A stretch of 64,000 bases of DNA from Diploptera punctata. Lineage: Eukaryota > Arthropoda > Insecta > Blattodea > Blaberidae. The stretch covers positions 1,315,501 to 1,379,500 of the forward strand of contig JASPKZ010007430.1 in assembly GCA_030220185.1 (NCBI GenBank), written 5' to 3'. Position numbers and translations under genes: made by a program. Below, one piece after another: positions 30,646 to 42,621 of this stretch. Below the pieces are notes generated by a model that saw only the letters and a program-made list of their open reading frames with translations, made no database searches and had not been told where the DNA came from. Numbering within the stretch: position 1 is the first letter of the stretch; each line of letters starts with the position of its first letter.

Positions 30646-32700
30646 TAAATAGGAACATTAGAGAATTATATCAGGGAATTAGGATAGAGAAGAAAGGGTT
30701 TCAAGCTAGAACAAACATAATTAGGAATGAAAAGGGGATATGATTGCAGATTCCAGGAGTATATTTAATAGATGGGAAAGTTACTTTAATCGCCTATTAA
30801 TGTACATACAGAACGAGATACTGAAGAGGATAATTTACAGAGAGCAGAAATGCTAGTGGCAGAACCAAGTGCATTGGAGGTTGAAATGGCGATAGAAAAA
30901 TTGAAGCTGTATAAAGCATCAGGTTCAAATAAAATCCCAGCAGAACTGATCAAATCAGGGGGAGAAAAATGTATGGACAAGATTCACCGGTAAACTATGA
31001 TTTGGGAAGAAAGAAGATCTTCCAGATGAATGGAGAGAATAGATTATCATACCAATTTATAAGAAAGGAGATAAAACTGATTGAGGCAACTGCAGGGGCA
31101 TCTCTTTACTTTCAACTTCGTACAAAAGTCTATCTATTATATTAGTAAGCAGACTTACTCCTTATATTAATGGCATTCTAGGAGATCATCAATGTGGATT
31201 TAAAATAAACAGGTCTACAACAGAACAGTTTTTAGTTTTAGACAGATTTTAGGAAAGAAATGGGAATATAATGGTACTGTGCATCAATTATAGGTAGACT
31301 TCAAAAATACATACGACTCAATTAAGAGGGAAAAGTTATATAGTATCCTGCTGGAGTTCGGAATTCCTAGAAAGTTAGTTAGACTTATATGAATATGTCT
31401 AAATGGCACAAAGAGTAGGGTGCGTGTAGGCAAACAGTTTTCGAATACTTTTGAAATCCATAATGGGTTGAAGCAAGGAGATGCACTATCTCCTCTATTA
31501 TTTAATTTTGTACTAGAGCATGTCATTAAAACTTTAGAGGATGAGGAAGACTTACAACTCAATGGTATTAATAAGCTGTTAGTTTATGCCGATGATGTAG
31601 TACTATTGGGCGATAGCGAGGAGATAAAGGCCAACACGCACACACAATTGAGTAACAGTAAGAAATGGGAACTGGAAGTAAATATCAATAAAACTAGATG
31701 TATGGTCACACATAGAAATACATTATATAATGTATATGGACAGCTAATGGCAAATGAGGGACATTTTGAGGAAGTAGCTGAATTCAAATACCTAGGAACA
31801 ATAATCACAAATAGGAATTAGATGCACAAAGAAATTAAACATAGGCTCAATTTTGGAAGTGCGTGTTAGTTACTATGCATTACAGAGACTCTTGACGTCC
31901 CAACTCCTTTCAAAAAACATTAAACTGAAAATATATAAAACTATTATTATACCAGTGGGGCACGCCGTAGCGTAGTGGTTAAGGCACTGAGCTACAAGCC
32001 AGAGGGTCGAGGGTTCAAGTCCCGTTGGGGTCAGGATTTTTAAACTGGCCCAAACCCTCTGGCGGCACTATGGCCCTGGGGTCGACTCAGCCTCTAACTG
32101 AAATGAGTACCAGACGCTTGTTTTGGGGTAAAGGCGGCCGTCACGCAGGGCTGACAACCCGGCTGACGTAAAGTGCCGATTGTCTAGAAAAAGTGGGAGC
32201 CTTAACTTCCTACTACCCCAAGGGCTTCCGGGCCTGTTGTGGGATCACTTTTACTTTACTATTATTATACCAGTTATATTATATGGATGCGAATAATGGA
32301 CTCTTACTTTAAGGGAGGAAAGGAGATATGCGAGTATTTGAGAATAAAGTTCTTAGGAATTTTTTTGGACCAAAGAGGGATGAACAGACAGGCAAGTGGA
32401 GAAGACTACTAACAGTGAACCACGTGATCTTTATAGGAAGCCAGATATATTAAGAACAGTTAAGTCTCGTAGACTGTGAAGGGCAGGACATATGGCACGA
32501 ATGGTGAATGAAATATGTGCATGGAAGCTTCTTGTAGGAAAACCACAAGGAAAACGCCGAGTTGGTAGATCAAGAATGAGGTGGGAGAATAACATTAACT
32601 ATGATTTGAGGGAAGTAGATTATACAGGGGATGATTAGAAAACATTAGCTCAGGGTGGGGATTTATGGAGTACTTATGTCCGCGCGGCCATGAACCTACG
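30645..32700 (+). pseudogene. Reverse transcriptase of LINE-alpha, degenerate
   Basis: Frame pieces in order: NIRELYQGI, EVEMAIEKLKLYKASGSNKI (fingers), DHQCGFKINRSTTEQ, GLKQGDALSPLLFNFVLEH, LLVYADDVVLLGDSEE (catalytic YADD intact), EVNINKTRCM, EFKYLGTIITNRN, then after the SINE the thumb and the C-terminal LAQ...W / NLR region. The longest open piece is 31420-31821 (133 codons). Known RTE-type LINE proteins carry an APE-like endonuclease upstream; here that part is absent. The enzyme would copy LINE RNA at a nicked target. This copy cannot, because of many stops and the SINE insertion. Confidence 0.85.
31957..32257 (+). mobile_element. SINE-A with 17-bp target duplication
   Basis: The target duplication ACTATTATTATACCAGT lies at 31940-31956 and 32258-32274, inside LINE-alpha. 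The tRNA-like head has CGTAGCGTAGTGGTTAAGGC (A box) and GGGTTCAAGTCCCG (B box). The body has GGGGTCAGGATTTTTAAACTG, CGGCGGCCGTCACGCAGGG-type sequence and GTCTAGAAAAAGTGGGAG. The tail is CACTTTTACTTT rather than poly-A. Length 301 bp. Confidence 0.92.
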
Positions 32701-32734
32701 GGTTCAATAATGCCAGTGAGTTAGTTAGTTAGGA

Positions 32735-33225
32735 CAATACTTTAATCAAAATACGGTATTTACGAGAAATCGGAAGAATTACAGTAGAGGATCTTGCACA
32801 TGTAAATACCGAATTTCTTCGTAGATGCCAGGAATCTGTTCCAGCAAAGGGGCATAATTTTGAACATCATCTGTAATCAAGGTTATTAAACAGTATGAAT
32901 ATTGTAATTTCAATAGTCTTCTAGCAACTATTTCGGGCCTCGTCCACCGGGAACTGACAAGCGCTGACGCTGGGTCCACTTGTCGCAAATGATTTCTTAG
33001 ACTGTATTTCACACAGTAGATTAAAGTGTACCTTGCATCATCCCCTAGCGTATTTATATTTTATCATGTAACTTATATATTGTCATATTCTATCATTTAT
33101 GCAATTATAGCTTCATACGTTATATGTAATTGAGACCCAACATGGTTCCAATCAGAGTAAAGTTAGATAATGCTTACTTATGTCATGATGAATATATTAA
33201 ACTTTCTTTTTAAAATCATTAATCC
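32735..33225. other. Unassigned stretch with an unrecognised 77-codon frame
   Basis: The minus-strand frame 32779-33012 (MKYSLRNHLRQVDPASALVS...) has protein-like composition, but I recognise no family and see no promoter or splice context that decides it. Confidence 0.3.
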
Positions 33226-33228
33226 AAC

Positions 33229-33540
33229 GTCCGCGGTGGACTAGTGGTTATGCTCCTTGCCTCTGGTCCCGAAGGTCACGGGTTCAAACCCGGCCAGGGT
33301 CGATGATTTTTTTAGGATTGAAAAATCCAAGGAGCAAGTCCTCCGGGAGGAGGGACTTTAAGCCGTGGGTTCCGAGTCTGAACTAATTCAGGCTCGTAAA
33401 AGATCCTTAAGCCTGAATAAAAATGTCTCCAAGCAAAATTTACCGAATTTTCCCTCCAACTACTAACTTCGTTTCCTATATGTCAGTATGAGGCGGAACG
33501 CTGACCACGGGCCACTCCAATGACATCTATACGAAAACAA
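33229..33540 (+). mobile_element. SINE-D, best copy
   Basis: Head CCGCGGTGGACTAGTGGTTA (A box) and CGGGTTCAAACCCGGCC (B box), then AGGGTCGATGATTTTTTTAGG, GTCCTCCGGGAGGAGGGAC (small hairpin), AAGCCGTGGGTTCCGAGTC and a tail extending to about 33540 with CGGAACGCTGACCACGGGCC. Other copies end differently, so the 3' boundary is uncertain. Confidence 0.75.
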
Positions 33541-33544
33541 GTGT

Positions 33545-34540
33545 AACTAAATTAGTATAGTTCAATTTCTTACCTGTAGGGGGAGAGCGCCTAAATCTCG
33601 TTGAGGGAAACAAGGGCTTACAAGAAGAAAATCATTAATCCTGTGATTATGTTTATTTTATGAAAGACGGACTAATGTGTTAGCGTATGATGAATTACTA
33701 TAAGCATCTGTAGACATGAATGAAGAAAGTATTAATCTACGTGTTTTAATACATTGACAGATCAATATTATAAGGGAAGAGGGAGTTATGTCCCATATGT
33801 TTTCATATACTGTACTTCACGTAGTTTATAATTTTGGTACATTTTATTATAATCGATCTAACAACTGAAGAAAACTGACTAGTGATTTTACAAACTGCTA
33901 TGGTAAATAAATGTCCAAATCGTATTTAAAACAAATTAATCAATAAGTGAAAAAATAGAATTCTCAGAAATTGGAATAACAAATTCTTAATTAAGTTTTA
34001 AAGTAAACAATATATGATTTAATGAAGTTTATCAAGACATCGAAAACGTAAACAAAAACATAAGTAATTCATTAAATATTATTACATCTCGTTTAAACTT
34101 AGATTATTTGATATGGAATAGCGCTGTAATCCAAAATTGAAGCATATTGTACACGAAATTCTGCACAATGGACGTTCCTTAATTGGCCCATGCATTTATG
34201 GTAAGTAAAGCCGTAAATTGAATACGTGGTGTTTAAGGTCGGTCGTAAGTTATGCACGTGTCAACCTCCTCCCTCCCGTGGGACTCGTTAAGACAGTCTC
34301 ATCAGGTTCAAAACTTTAAATGAACTTGTCTTAAAACAATTACAAACCTTAATTTAACATTTCAGCTCACTTCATGTATTTTACAAACAATGTGCACAAA
34401 ACATAGACCTATGTTCGTGGTCAATAAGGGGGATCGGTTGTGAATAGGGGGCAACAACTAGCTTCTAATAAAATAAATAATTTTAATTACCTAACGTTAT
34501 TTTAGAACTTTATGTTAATTATGGCCATATTTAAGCAATT
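33545..34540. other. AT-rich stretch
   Basis: Nothing recognised. Confidence 0.4.
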
Positions 34541-34544
34541 GGCA

Positions 34545-35400
34545 TTATCGAACCCGGAGGGTAATGGCCTCGCGGACATAAGCTATTCATACATTGTATC
34601 CCGACTTAATATTTTCCAATAATTTTCATAAGTAATGCCACGAGTGATTTCCAAATTATCGATAAATTCACGACTCACGAAGTGAGGAGTGAATTTATCT
34701 AGAGAATTTGGAAATCAAGAGTGGCATTTGTTAGGACTATTTAACGAATAAAATTAAGCTGTTTACTCACAAATCATTATTTAACTATAGTTATTTTAAA
34801 ATATTTATATATTTAATGTAAACGGCGATGTTTGAAAACAAATGAGAAACGATAGGTACGCTTCTACTGCTTCTTTTGTTTATCACTGCAACCAGATCAT
34901 ACTATTTATTGCCAAAGGAACGCAATATTGTAGAATGCTCTCTAGTGGAGAAAAAATGAAACACATCAATCTGTATATTAATTCATTTTTGATGTCGTAT
35001 GATGTAAATATGACAATTATATTTTTCTCGATTATTACCTGGGAAAAAATACATTTAAGAAAGTGCAAACAGTGGTTTCTTTTTTTGGTGGTATAATCAA
35101 TTGCTACAAATGTTGACATGTAAGCACTATTATATACAATCTGGTAGCCGTATTTGTTATAGGCTCAGTCACTGCAAAATAACGGTCAGACCTGTTCAGA
35201 ATATTAAAAAGGAGGAGCTTTGTTTAATATATGATAATCCTAACACTGATAAATATTTCGTGAAACACGACTCTGATTGGTTGTAAAACAGAAATCATTG
35301 AAACGTGATTGGTCATTGACTCCCATTTGGGGCATGAGTTAAATAGTCTCTATAATTCACCTCCCTCATGCCATGATTAACGATATTCTCTCACTTAATT
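34545..35400 (-). mobile_element. LINE-alpha 3' fragment split by MITE-H
   Basis: On the minus strand the LINE end reads across 34545-34628 (ATCGAACCCGGAGGGTAATGG, CGGACATAAGCTATTCATAC) and resumes after the MITE at 35347-35400 (TATAATTCACCTCCCTCATG, then GATTAACGATATTCTCTCAC), collinear with 9240-9370. Confidence 0.75.
34629..35346 (+). mobile_element. MITE-H copy 3
   Basis: Starts TAAGTAATGCCACGAGTG and ends GGGGCATGAGTTAAATAG, with TCA on the left and TCT on the right. The first ~110 bases form the hairpin (GCCACGAGTGATTTCCAAAT against its partner ATTTGGAAATCAAGAGTGGC). It is almost identical to the copy at 62811, so both are recent. An 84-codon frame (34842-35096) is conserved only because the copies are young. 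Confidence 0.9.
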
Positions 35401-35740
35401 CATACTTACTGGCGATTTCCATCCATTTTTCCTCATTCGTATCATATGTCATAACCAACGCAGTCTCATTTATAAGCATCTTCTTATCGTGTCCTCTTTT
35501 TGCAAGGTCGATTCCAAATATGCCTCGAAACATCTCTATCTTCCCTTGCTTTTCTTCTTTTTAGTTCTTCCCAGTCGTATCCAGTTTCTTGTAAACTTTT
35601 CTACACTTGGTTAATCCATCTTTTTCGTGGTCTACCTCGTGGTTGTTTTACTTGTATCTTGAGATTTAAAGTAACATTCAGTGTGGTATGCTTTCCTTTT
35701 CCATCCCTTTTAAACGTCCAAACCATTTTAGCCATTTTTT
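35400..35740 (-). mobile_element. LINE C-terminal remnant, separate family
   Basis: The minus-strand translation reads GRPRKRWINQV, LQETGYDWEELKRRKAR and AKRGHDKKMLIN across 35440-35640. This is the GRPRxRW motif typical of insect LINE reverse-transcriptase C-termini, followed by a tail unlike LINE-alpha. Frame breaks present. Confidence 0.55.
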
Positions 35741-35965
35741 TTTCTTTGTCTACAAAACTTGAATGTTCTTGTTAAATCTGATTTGCCTTAAAGATCATGT
35801 ACTTCACTATTATATTGTTTTCTCCATTCATATTTCTGTTCGTCTCTCTTTGGTCAAACAGTATTCCTAAGCACTTTAATTCTCAAATATTTTAAATCTT
35901 TAAACCTCTCTTAAAAATAAGAGACCAAGTTTCAAATCTATATAACTGGAATATGTATGTTTAGA
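35740..35965 (-). mobile_element. LINE-alpha fragment
   Basis: Minus strand of CGTCTCTCTTTGGTCAAACA and CTTAATTCTCAAATATTTT corresponds to the FGPKRDE and FENKVL region of LINE-alpha. Decayed. Confidence 0.6.
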
Positions 35966-36900
35966 TTTGCAAATATATACGTACTGTATTTTTATATAGC
36001 CTATCTTACACCATTCGGACTAAATTAATCTTTGTACGATTGGAGTTTGGCCATCGCATACCTACATCGAGGTACAGTTTTTTTTATATCGTCTTTGATA
36101 AATAAAAAGTTAACATGTAGTCATTATATTTAAAAATCTGCCCATCACTTTCATTCTTGTACTTAAAATTTTGAATCTACGATATGACTGAATTTTAACT
36201 TCGAAAAAGTTATTCGTTTTTATCTTGAGAAAGTCGTAATAACCTCAAAATTTCATACGAGCAAGTTTGAGCGAGTATATTTTCGGATGTCGTTTTATAT
36301 CAGTTATTGGATAGGTTATGTACAGTATATATTAATATGTATTTATTAAAAATAATTAATTTTGATATGACATCGAATAAAATTATATAGCTACATTGCA
36401 AGGACTGCATTTTTTTACAAATTTATTTCGAAATTTCTCAGCTCATTCGTTAAGCCCCATTTTAAATTCTTGTATGTAAATAATATCAATTAATTAAGTT
36501 TGATCTTGCGCGTTTTATTAAACTATTTTTCCCTCTAAAAGTTTCAATCAACTTTTTTTAACTGCTACAAAAAAATATATATCATCAAATTAATTTCATC
36601 GTCGTTAAAATTTACAGAACTTATTTACATCTCCTGCAAGTAACTTTAACCAGGGTCCGGTAATAAAACTTACCGTAATAAATTAGCTTTAATATTGGCA
36701 CTAAAAATGGGAAAATGGCCATCTATTTAAAATTAACTTCGAAGGATAAAGAGGAACAATCGATTCATATTTTTCAAACAAACTCAATTTAAAACATGAA
36801 ATGCCCAATGGTATCCAACATGATAATAATAATCATTAGAAAATCGATTAAAAATTACAAAATGTATCAGTATTCTAATTAGTATATTTATTTAACGACG
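35965..36900. other. AT-rich stretch
   Basis: Nothing recognised. Confidence 0.4.
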
Positions 36901-36904
36901 CTTT

Positions 36905-37145
36905 TTAACAGCTAAGGTCATTAGCGTCGAAATTTAAACCTGAACCTGAAAAGCCGGGCAAATGTTGCTCTAGGTTCTTTTTTTAAGGTCTCAGGCAATT
37001 TTACGCGCCGTAAATCTACGACACGAGACACGAAGTAAGACAAGTTACTCAGGATTTTTACGGCTTGAAATATTTATCGACTCGGGTTTGGTTTGAACCC
37101 ACGAACCTCGTTGTCAGAGGCGAGCATGGTAACTACTAGAGATCA
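36905..37145 (-). mobile_element. SINE-D, old copy
   Basis: Minus-strand head with CTAGTAGTTACCATGCTCGCC and B box GGTTCAAACCAAACCC, then a body ending in TTCGACGCTAATGACC. This tail matches the copies at 42622 and 45555 rather than 33229. Confidence 0.6.
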
Positions 37146-37176
37146 GAACCGACTATCAGTACTTTATCCGATTACT

Positions 37177-37257
<81 letters not shown>
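37177..37257. repeat. (TC)n-(TA)n compound microsatellite
   Basis: About 22 TC units with one interruption, then about 14 TA units, ending where SINE-B begins. Confidence 0.95.
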
Positions 37258-37261
<4 letters not shown>

Positions 37262-38338
37262 ACCGCTGTGGTCTCGAGGCAGCGTGCTGCCTTGTCACGC
37301 AGCGGGCCCGGATTCGATTCCCGGTCGGGCAGTTTTTCTGGGTGAGGTTTTTATCGGGGTTTTTCCTCACCTGTTAGACAAATGTCAGGAAAACTTTAAG
37401 GCCCAAACGGTCCCCGAAATCATATGGTCATCATCATCATCCTTATCATTATCATAAGTAATGCCACGAGTGATTTACAAATTATCGATAAATTCACGAC
37501 TCACGAAGTGAGGAGTGAATTTATCTAGAGAATTTGGAAATCAAGAGTGGCATTTGTTAGGACTATTTAACGAATAAAATTAAGCTGTTTACTCACAAAT
37601 CATTATTTAACTGTAGTTATTTTAAAATATTTATATATTTAATGTAAACGGCGATGTTTGAAAACAAATGAGAAACGATAGGTACGCTTCATCTGCTTCT
37701 TTTGTTTATCACTGCAACGAGATCATACTATTTATTGCCAAAGGAACGCAATATTGTAAGATGCTCTCTAGTGGAGAAAAAATGAAACACATCAAACTGT
37801 ATATTAATTAATTTCTGATGTCGTATGATGTAAATATGACAATTAATTTTTTCTGGATTATTACCTGGGAAAAATACATTTAAGAAAGTGCAAACAGTGG
37901 TTTCTTTATTTGGTGGTATAATAAATTGCTACAAATGTTTTTATATTAACTCCTGCAAGCGCTATGTGTTGACATCTATGCACTATATATACAATCTGGT
38001 AGCCGTATTTCTTGTGGGCTCAGCCATTGCAAAATAATGGTCAGATCTGTTCAGAATATTAAAAAGGAGGAGCTTTCTTTAATATGGTAAATATAACACT
38101 GATAAATATTTCGTGAAACACGACTCTGATTGGTTGTAAAACAGAAATCATTGAAACGTGATTGGTCATTGACTCCCATTTGGGGCATGAGTTAAATAGT
38201 CATCATCATCCTTCACCGGTGTGGAAAGCAACGGGAACCTACCACAACCTACAATTCCCTAGTAAAGCTGCAAGAATATCATGAAACGCTATGATTGCAG
38301 TGAATAACCTGCCTTCGGGCAGAATTACTATGGGTGAA
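37258..38338 (+). mobile_element. SINE-B, tail type 1, split by MITE-H
   Basis: The 5' part (37258-37454) and 3' part (38203-38338) together match the uninterrupted copy at 29362. The head is GTCCACCGCTGTGGTCTCGAG and the tail CTTCACCGGTGTGGAAAGC. The break falls in the (ATC)-rich linker. Confidence 0.9.
37455..38199 (+). mobile_element. MITE-H copy 4
   Basis: Starts TAAGTAATGCCACG, ends GCATGAGTTAAATAG, flanked by TCA on both sides (37452-37454 and 38200-38202). Comparison with the empty site at 29362-29763 shows exactly one TCA gained. 745 bp, with internal length differences from copies 3 and 7 around 37950. Confidence 0.92.
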
Positions 38339-38557
<219 letters not shown>

Positions 38558-38833
38558 TTCAGGTTAGGGGCATGGAAATTTTTAAAAATTAGCGACGATC
38601 ACGATATGCGAATATGTCCAATGTGCGGGAGCTTTGAAGACGAGATACATATATTTGGAAAATGTAATGTTTTGTAATATTGGAGGCGTTAATTATTAGC
38701 GGAAAGGTTTATAAATTTAAATCGTGAAAGATTGGCATGCTTCGAGTTATTGGTAAGCCCAGAAAATTGGATAAACTTGGGTAGATTTCTGGACAAAACG
38801 CGGAAAATAAGAACAACACTCATTCATGAATAA
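38558..38833 (+). pseudogene. C-terminal zinc-knuckle end of a LINE-delta-like polyprotein
   Basis: The frame starting at 38558 reads FRLGAWKFLKISDDHDMR, then the knuckle ICPMCGSFEDEIHIFGKC (C-x2-C...H...C), a stop, YWRR, another stop, and LNRERLACFELLVSPENW onward to a stop at 38831. The knuckle and following W-rich tail are typical of the extreme C-terminus of RNase H-bearing non-LTR retrotransposons. A 3' UTR with AATAAAG near 39063 and a (TA)n run follow. The 5' boundary is the microsatellite. Confidence 0.65.
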
Positions 38834-39069
38834 ATAAATATGTTAACAAATTGCAATACCATTAATTCTTAATAATTCTACATAAATAAGTTAATGTATA
38901 ATGTAATTGTATTGTTATCTAATTGTAATATTATGTTTTTTTTGTTTAAGTATATTATTACCAAATATCAACTTATTGTAACGGACTGTCAACAGCACGT
39001 ACGGCTTACTGCCCGTGCGACCCATATTTGTAAATAACATTGTATGTATCTTACTTTTAGTCTAATAAA

Positions 39070-39089
39070 GTCCTTATATATATAAATAT

Positions 39090-39136
<47 letters not shown>
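39070..39136. repeat. (TA)n microsatellite
   Basis: TA repeats with AAATA interruptions at the end of the preceding LINE 3' UTR. Confidence 0.9.
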
Positions 39137-39138
<2 letters not shown>

Positions 39139-39214
39139 CATTTCTGAAACATTTACATAAACATTTAATCTGAGAAACGATATGTTTTTTTAACATATCA
39201 TTATTAAAATAATT

Positions 39215-39615
39215 CGAATTGGGTGGTAGTAACATTTTTACTTCCTGAATAGCGGATCCGGATTCGATATCTGATGGAACTAGACATTTTAACTACAAAA
39301 TACCTGACCCCTCCACAGTTGGAAAAGTATAGATGTTATTGTAGATAGTGATTCATCCGCCTGATAGGGACGTTAAAATCTGACGGTCCCCTTGGTGCTT
39401 GTTGGTAGGAATAGGCTATGTGCGCCACCAGTTTTCACCTTCTCGCTCTCTTAATTGTCATTCCTCACAAAACACATTTACACAGCACAAACACCTAAAT
39501 ATACACTCAACCTACACTCCTCTCTGTACACAATACAAGTACACATCACCTAAGTAACTTAGTCTGACGAAGTAGTATATTAATGTAAAACAGACTATAT
39601 TAACACCCTTTATCC
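39215..39615 (+). mobile_element. SINE-G, near full length
   Basis: Degenerate tRNA-like head (GGGTGGTAGTAAC, B box GGATTCGATATC), then CCTCCACAGTTGG, GATAGTGATTCATCCGCC, CGGTCCCCTTGGTGCTTGT, a lysine/serine-poor C-A rich body (AACCTACACTCCTCTCTG) and the end CTTTATCCGCCTAGCGCG. It serves as the reference for the split copy at 47181-49045. Confidence 0.7.
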
Positions 39616-39619
39616 GCCT

Positions 39620-40660
39620 AGCGCGAAATCCGAAGCACGAAAGCACATAAGGTGGTATTGGAACACACACAGATCATTTGTTACAATATTTATGATATTC
39701 ATAAACTTATTAAAAAGAAGGCTTTACGTATAACGGATATACTTTTTTTTAATTTCCATTACTGATCAGTATTTAGTCTAGAAAATATACTATGCGGACT
39801 ATAGTTAATCCGTATAATTCGAATGTCTAATAATTAGGCTTATGGATAGATATGACTTAAGACTACGGACGGTAAGGATTGCCACGATTTCACTATGTGA
39901 AGTCAGTGCTTACAAGCACCCCAACGCTGTCAGTACAAATAGATCATGTAATCGGTAACAACATGCCCTTACAGGTAGAACATACAGCAATGGGTTTATC
40001 AGTTATTTATAACAATTTGTTTTCATAGCTAACAGACTGTATTATAATGAATTACAGGTGCCGCCAGATGGTTAAAAGCATGGCTTAGGCCTACGTCAGA
40101 GCCTAGTATGCGTGCTCTCTCTCTCTTTCTCATGCGTCCTAATAACTAAACTAAAAGTATCGGTCGTTTACATACACTACTTCATTACAAACAGCTTGTC
40201 ACAAAAGCCAACTTTTATGAGTCAGAATAGTACGAGTGACGCAGATTGCCCGCTCATGCGTATGATGCATTCGGCTGTTTTCAAGCTTTCAGTTATCTGG
40301 CAGTCCCTGTACATTGAAATACGAAATGGTGCAAAAATATGTGCATTCATAGTTATTTCATCCCAGTACCTATCCCTGGTAATGAAAGTCAAAAGAGCTA
40401 GATCTCTTTTCTGCACTGATATTATTTGCTCTAATTTAGTGATCCTTCGGTGACTGGTGTAGATTAAAGATAATTGATAATAGTGGTAAACAAAAGACTG
40501 TAACTCAGATGATATTAAGTTTAGCAACAAAGTTGATAGGAATTAATATTTTCGTATACTACTTCCTCTGTAAACATAGCGTTTTTTTTCATAACACCCT
40601 ATATACAAGCTAACCACATACCTAAAGCAATAAAAGACATGCATAAAAATATATAATATA
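39620..40660. other. Unassigned stretch
   Basis: Overlapping frames at 40112-40530 on both strands have no recognised domains. No repeat family identified. Confidence 0.35.
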
Positions 40661-40669
40661 ATAATAACA

Positions 40670-40732
<63 letters not shown>
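40670..40732. repeat. (ATT)n microsatellite
   Basis: About 20 pure ATT units. No adjoining LINE terminus recognised. Confidence 0.95.
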
Positions 40733-40733
<1 letters not shown>

Positions 40734-40880
40734 TAATCCAAATCAGGGAACTTCCGTATTTGACCTATATAATAGATTGCAGCAATAACTTTGAACTTGT
40801 TTGTAATTATTAAGTGAGTGGTGAAATATAAACAGCGGAAATTTAAAAGTAGCTTAATACAGTGTTTAAAAGTAAATAAA

Positions 40881-41216
40881 AAAACTCCAAGGCGCAACAG
40901 GCCTGGAAGGCCCCTAGCCTACTGACTGTAAGTCTCACAAGCATGTGTTGATCACAGAGGTGGATGATTATCTAGCCTGTATTGGGATGACATGTGATCA
41001 GGATATCGTGTCCCCCCAACATTTAGAGCTGTTTTTCTCAACTTGGAACCCTATTTATTGTAGCTACCTAAATTTGCACGATGCTGGGTGAGAAACGATC
41101 CCATACTAGTCGAAAATTCCATGAGAACATGTCTTCCCCCATGGGGACTCGACAAGTCCAATAGCTCTGCACAAAGGCACTATGTCTTTAACCGTTCGGC
41201 TACGGCACGGGACATA
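40881..41216 (-). mobile_element. SINE-E
   Basis: Full-length by comparison with 20209 and 61950: minus-strand head GTCCCGTGCCGTAGCCGAAC with CCCCATGGGGGAAGACATG, and the far end GGCCTTCCAGGCCTGTTGC. Confidence 0.8.
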
Positions 41217-41439
41217 ACACAGTGTTACTTTATTAAATATTATTACTAAGAGGCAATATAAAATTCCATAATTATAACAATATAAGCTTACTAACGGTGT
41301 CAATATAATTATGAATACATAAATTGTGAATAATTAAATATGATTTGAGTATAAATGATCTGTCCTCTTGACCACAAGATTGAATTTAGTGTGATTATAT
41401 TATTCCTGTGGCCTGATAATGTAGCTGTTTTGCAGTTTT

Positions 41440-41790
41440 CTTCTTCTACTTCTTTGTCTCTCTTTGATCCAAAAATTTTCTAAAGACTTCATTCTCAAAT
41501 ATTCGCAATCTTTTCAGATTTCCCTTAAAGCAAGAAACCACGTTTTCACATCTATATAACTGGAAGAAGAAACGTTTTATAGACTGTATGTCTATAAGTA
41601 CTTTAACATTTTTATGAGAGAAATTGGGATGACGGGAAACCCTGTGATGCATTATATTATAGCACCCCTTTCCAGAGTTCAGATTTTAATTTCTTTTAGC
41701 ATCTCAATCCTGTTTGCAATAATAGTATTGTTGTTTCTAGGTATCTGAATTCCGCCACTTCTCAAAAATGTCCCTCAATAATATTAATAT
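41440..41790 (-). mobile_element. LINE-alpha fragment
   Basis: The minus strand covers the FGSKRD, ENEVFRKF and YIDVKTWF-like stretches and the upstream FEKWRNSDT-like region. Internal and truncated at both ends. Confidence 0.65.
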
Positions 41791-41832
41791 TAACATTAAT
41801 AATATGTTTTTATTCAATGCCACCTGTTTGTT

Positions 41833-42196
41833 GACATTTCAGGTATTCTCTCCTGGCATTCGCGTATTGTAACCCACTTCTGAGGTTGGGGTGCCTAGAA
41901 GGCGGGGTTACGCTGCCCCAATGATATGATGGGTGATGACGATTGGTAATGATGCGCCAGGAGAGGCTTTAACCCACCTAAACTTAATCTAATGAGGTGA
42001 ATATGATAATGATGATAATGATGGCCACATGATGTTCGGGGACCGTTAGGGCCTCAAAGTATCCTGACATTTGTCTTATAGATGAGGAAAAACCCCGAAA
42101 AAGAACCTCACCCAGGAAACTTGTCCCGAGCGGTGATCGAACCCGGGCCCGCTATGTGACAAGGCAGCACGCTGCCTCGAGACCATAGCGGTGGAC
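41833..42196 (-). mobile_element. SINE-B, tail type 2
   Basis: Same architecture as 3459-3811: head at the right (CCACCGCTATGGTCTCGAGGC), hairpin motif, (ATC)-linker, and tail with GGCAGCGTAACCCCGCCTTC and CCTCAGAAGTGGGTTACAAT. Confidence 0.82.
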
Positions 42197-42197
42197 T

Positions 42198-42436
42198 TAA
42201 TAATAATAATAATATTAAATATACAGTATTAATTTTGGTTTCAGCTAATTTAGAATTAGGGTAAATTAATACCAAAGGATTAAGTCGAAACTAATTACAT
42301 AATATTATTAAAAATAACAATAATTAATAATGATAATAATAATAACAATAATAATAATTAATAATAATAATTAATAATATAATAATTAATAATAATAATA
42401 ATTAATAATAATAATTAATTACTAATAATTAATAAT

Positions 42437-42506
<70 letters not shown>

Positions 42507-42510
42507 GCTT
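42198..42510. repeat. (TAA)n / (TAAT)n arrays
   Basis: A short array at 42198-42215 and a long mixed TAAT/TAA array at 42300-42505. The pure TAA end abuts the LINE-gamma terminus at 42506. Confidence 0.9.
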
Positions 42511-42580
42511 TATGTAATGGCAGAATTAAGACAGTAAGTCCTTCTCTTCCACTCAATCGGTAACAATTGAAAGTGTCCAT
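42506..42580 (-). mobile_element. LINE-gamma extreme 3' end
   Basis: AGCTTTATGTAATGGCAGAA and CTTCTCTTCCACTCAATCGG match the 3' UTR at 30040-30100. Only about 70 bases remain, plus the tail array. Confidence 0.7.
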
Positions 42581-42621
42581 TACTAGTGTTGAATTAATTT
42601 ACAATATTTATCATTACAGAG

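Larger units (their letters stand above)
30640..32731 (+). mobile_element. LINE-alpha, longest copy, split by SINE-A
   Basis: Plus-strand RTE-like LINE covering the reverse transcriptase and C-terminus, 5' truncated (endonuclease missing), ending AACCTACGGGTTCAATAATGCCAGTGAGTTAGTTAGTTA. SINE-A occupies 31957-32257. Numerous stops and frameshifts. Confidence 0.9.

Noticed and set aside
34842..35096. 84-codon frame repeated almost identically at 63058-63279
   Set aside because: It lies inside two young MITE-H copies and is broken or shifted in the five other copies. Conservation reflects recent transposition, not selection on protein.
36484..36492. Search for LTR retrotransposon or viral pol signatures across the window
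   Set aside because: No LTR pair, primer-binding site, protease or integrase motif was seen. All reverse-transcriptase pieces are of non-LTR type.
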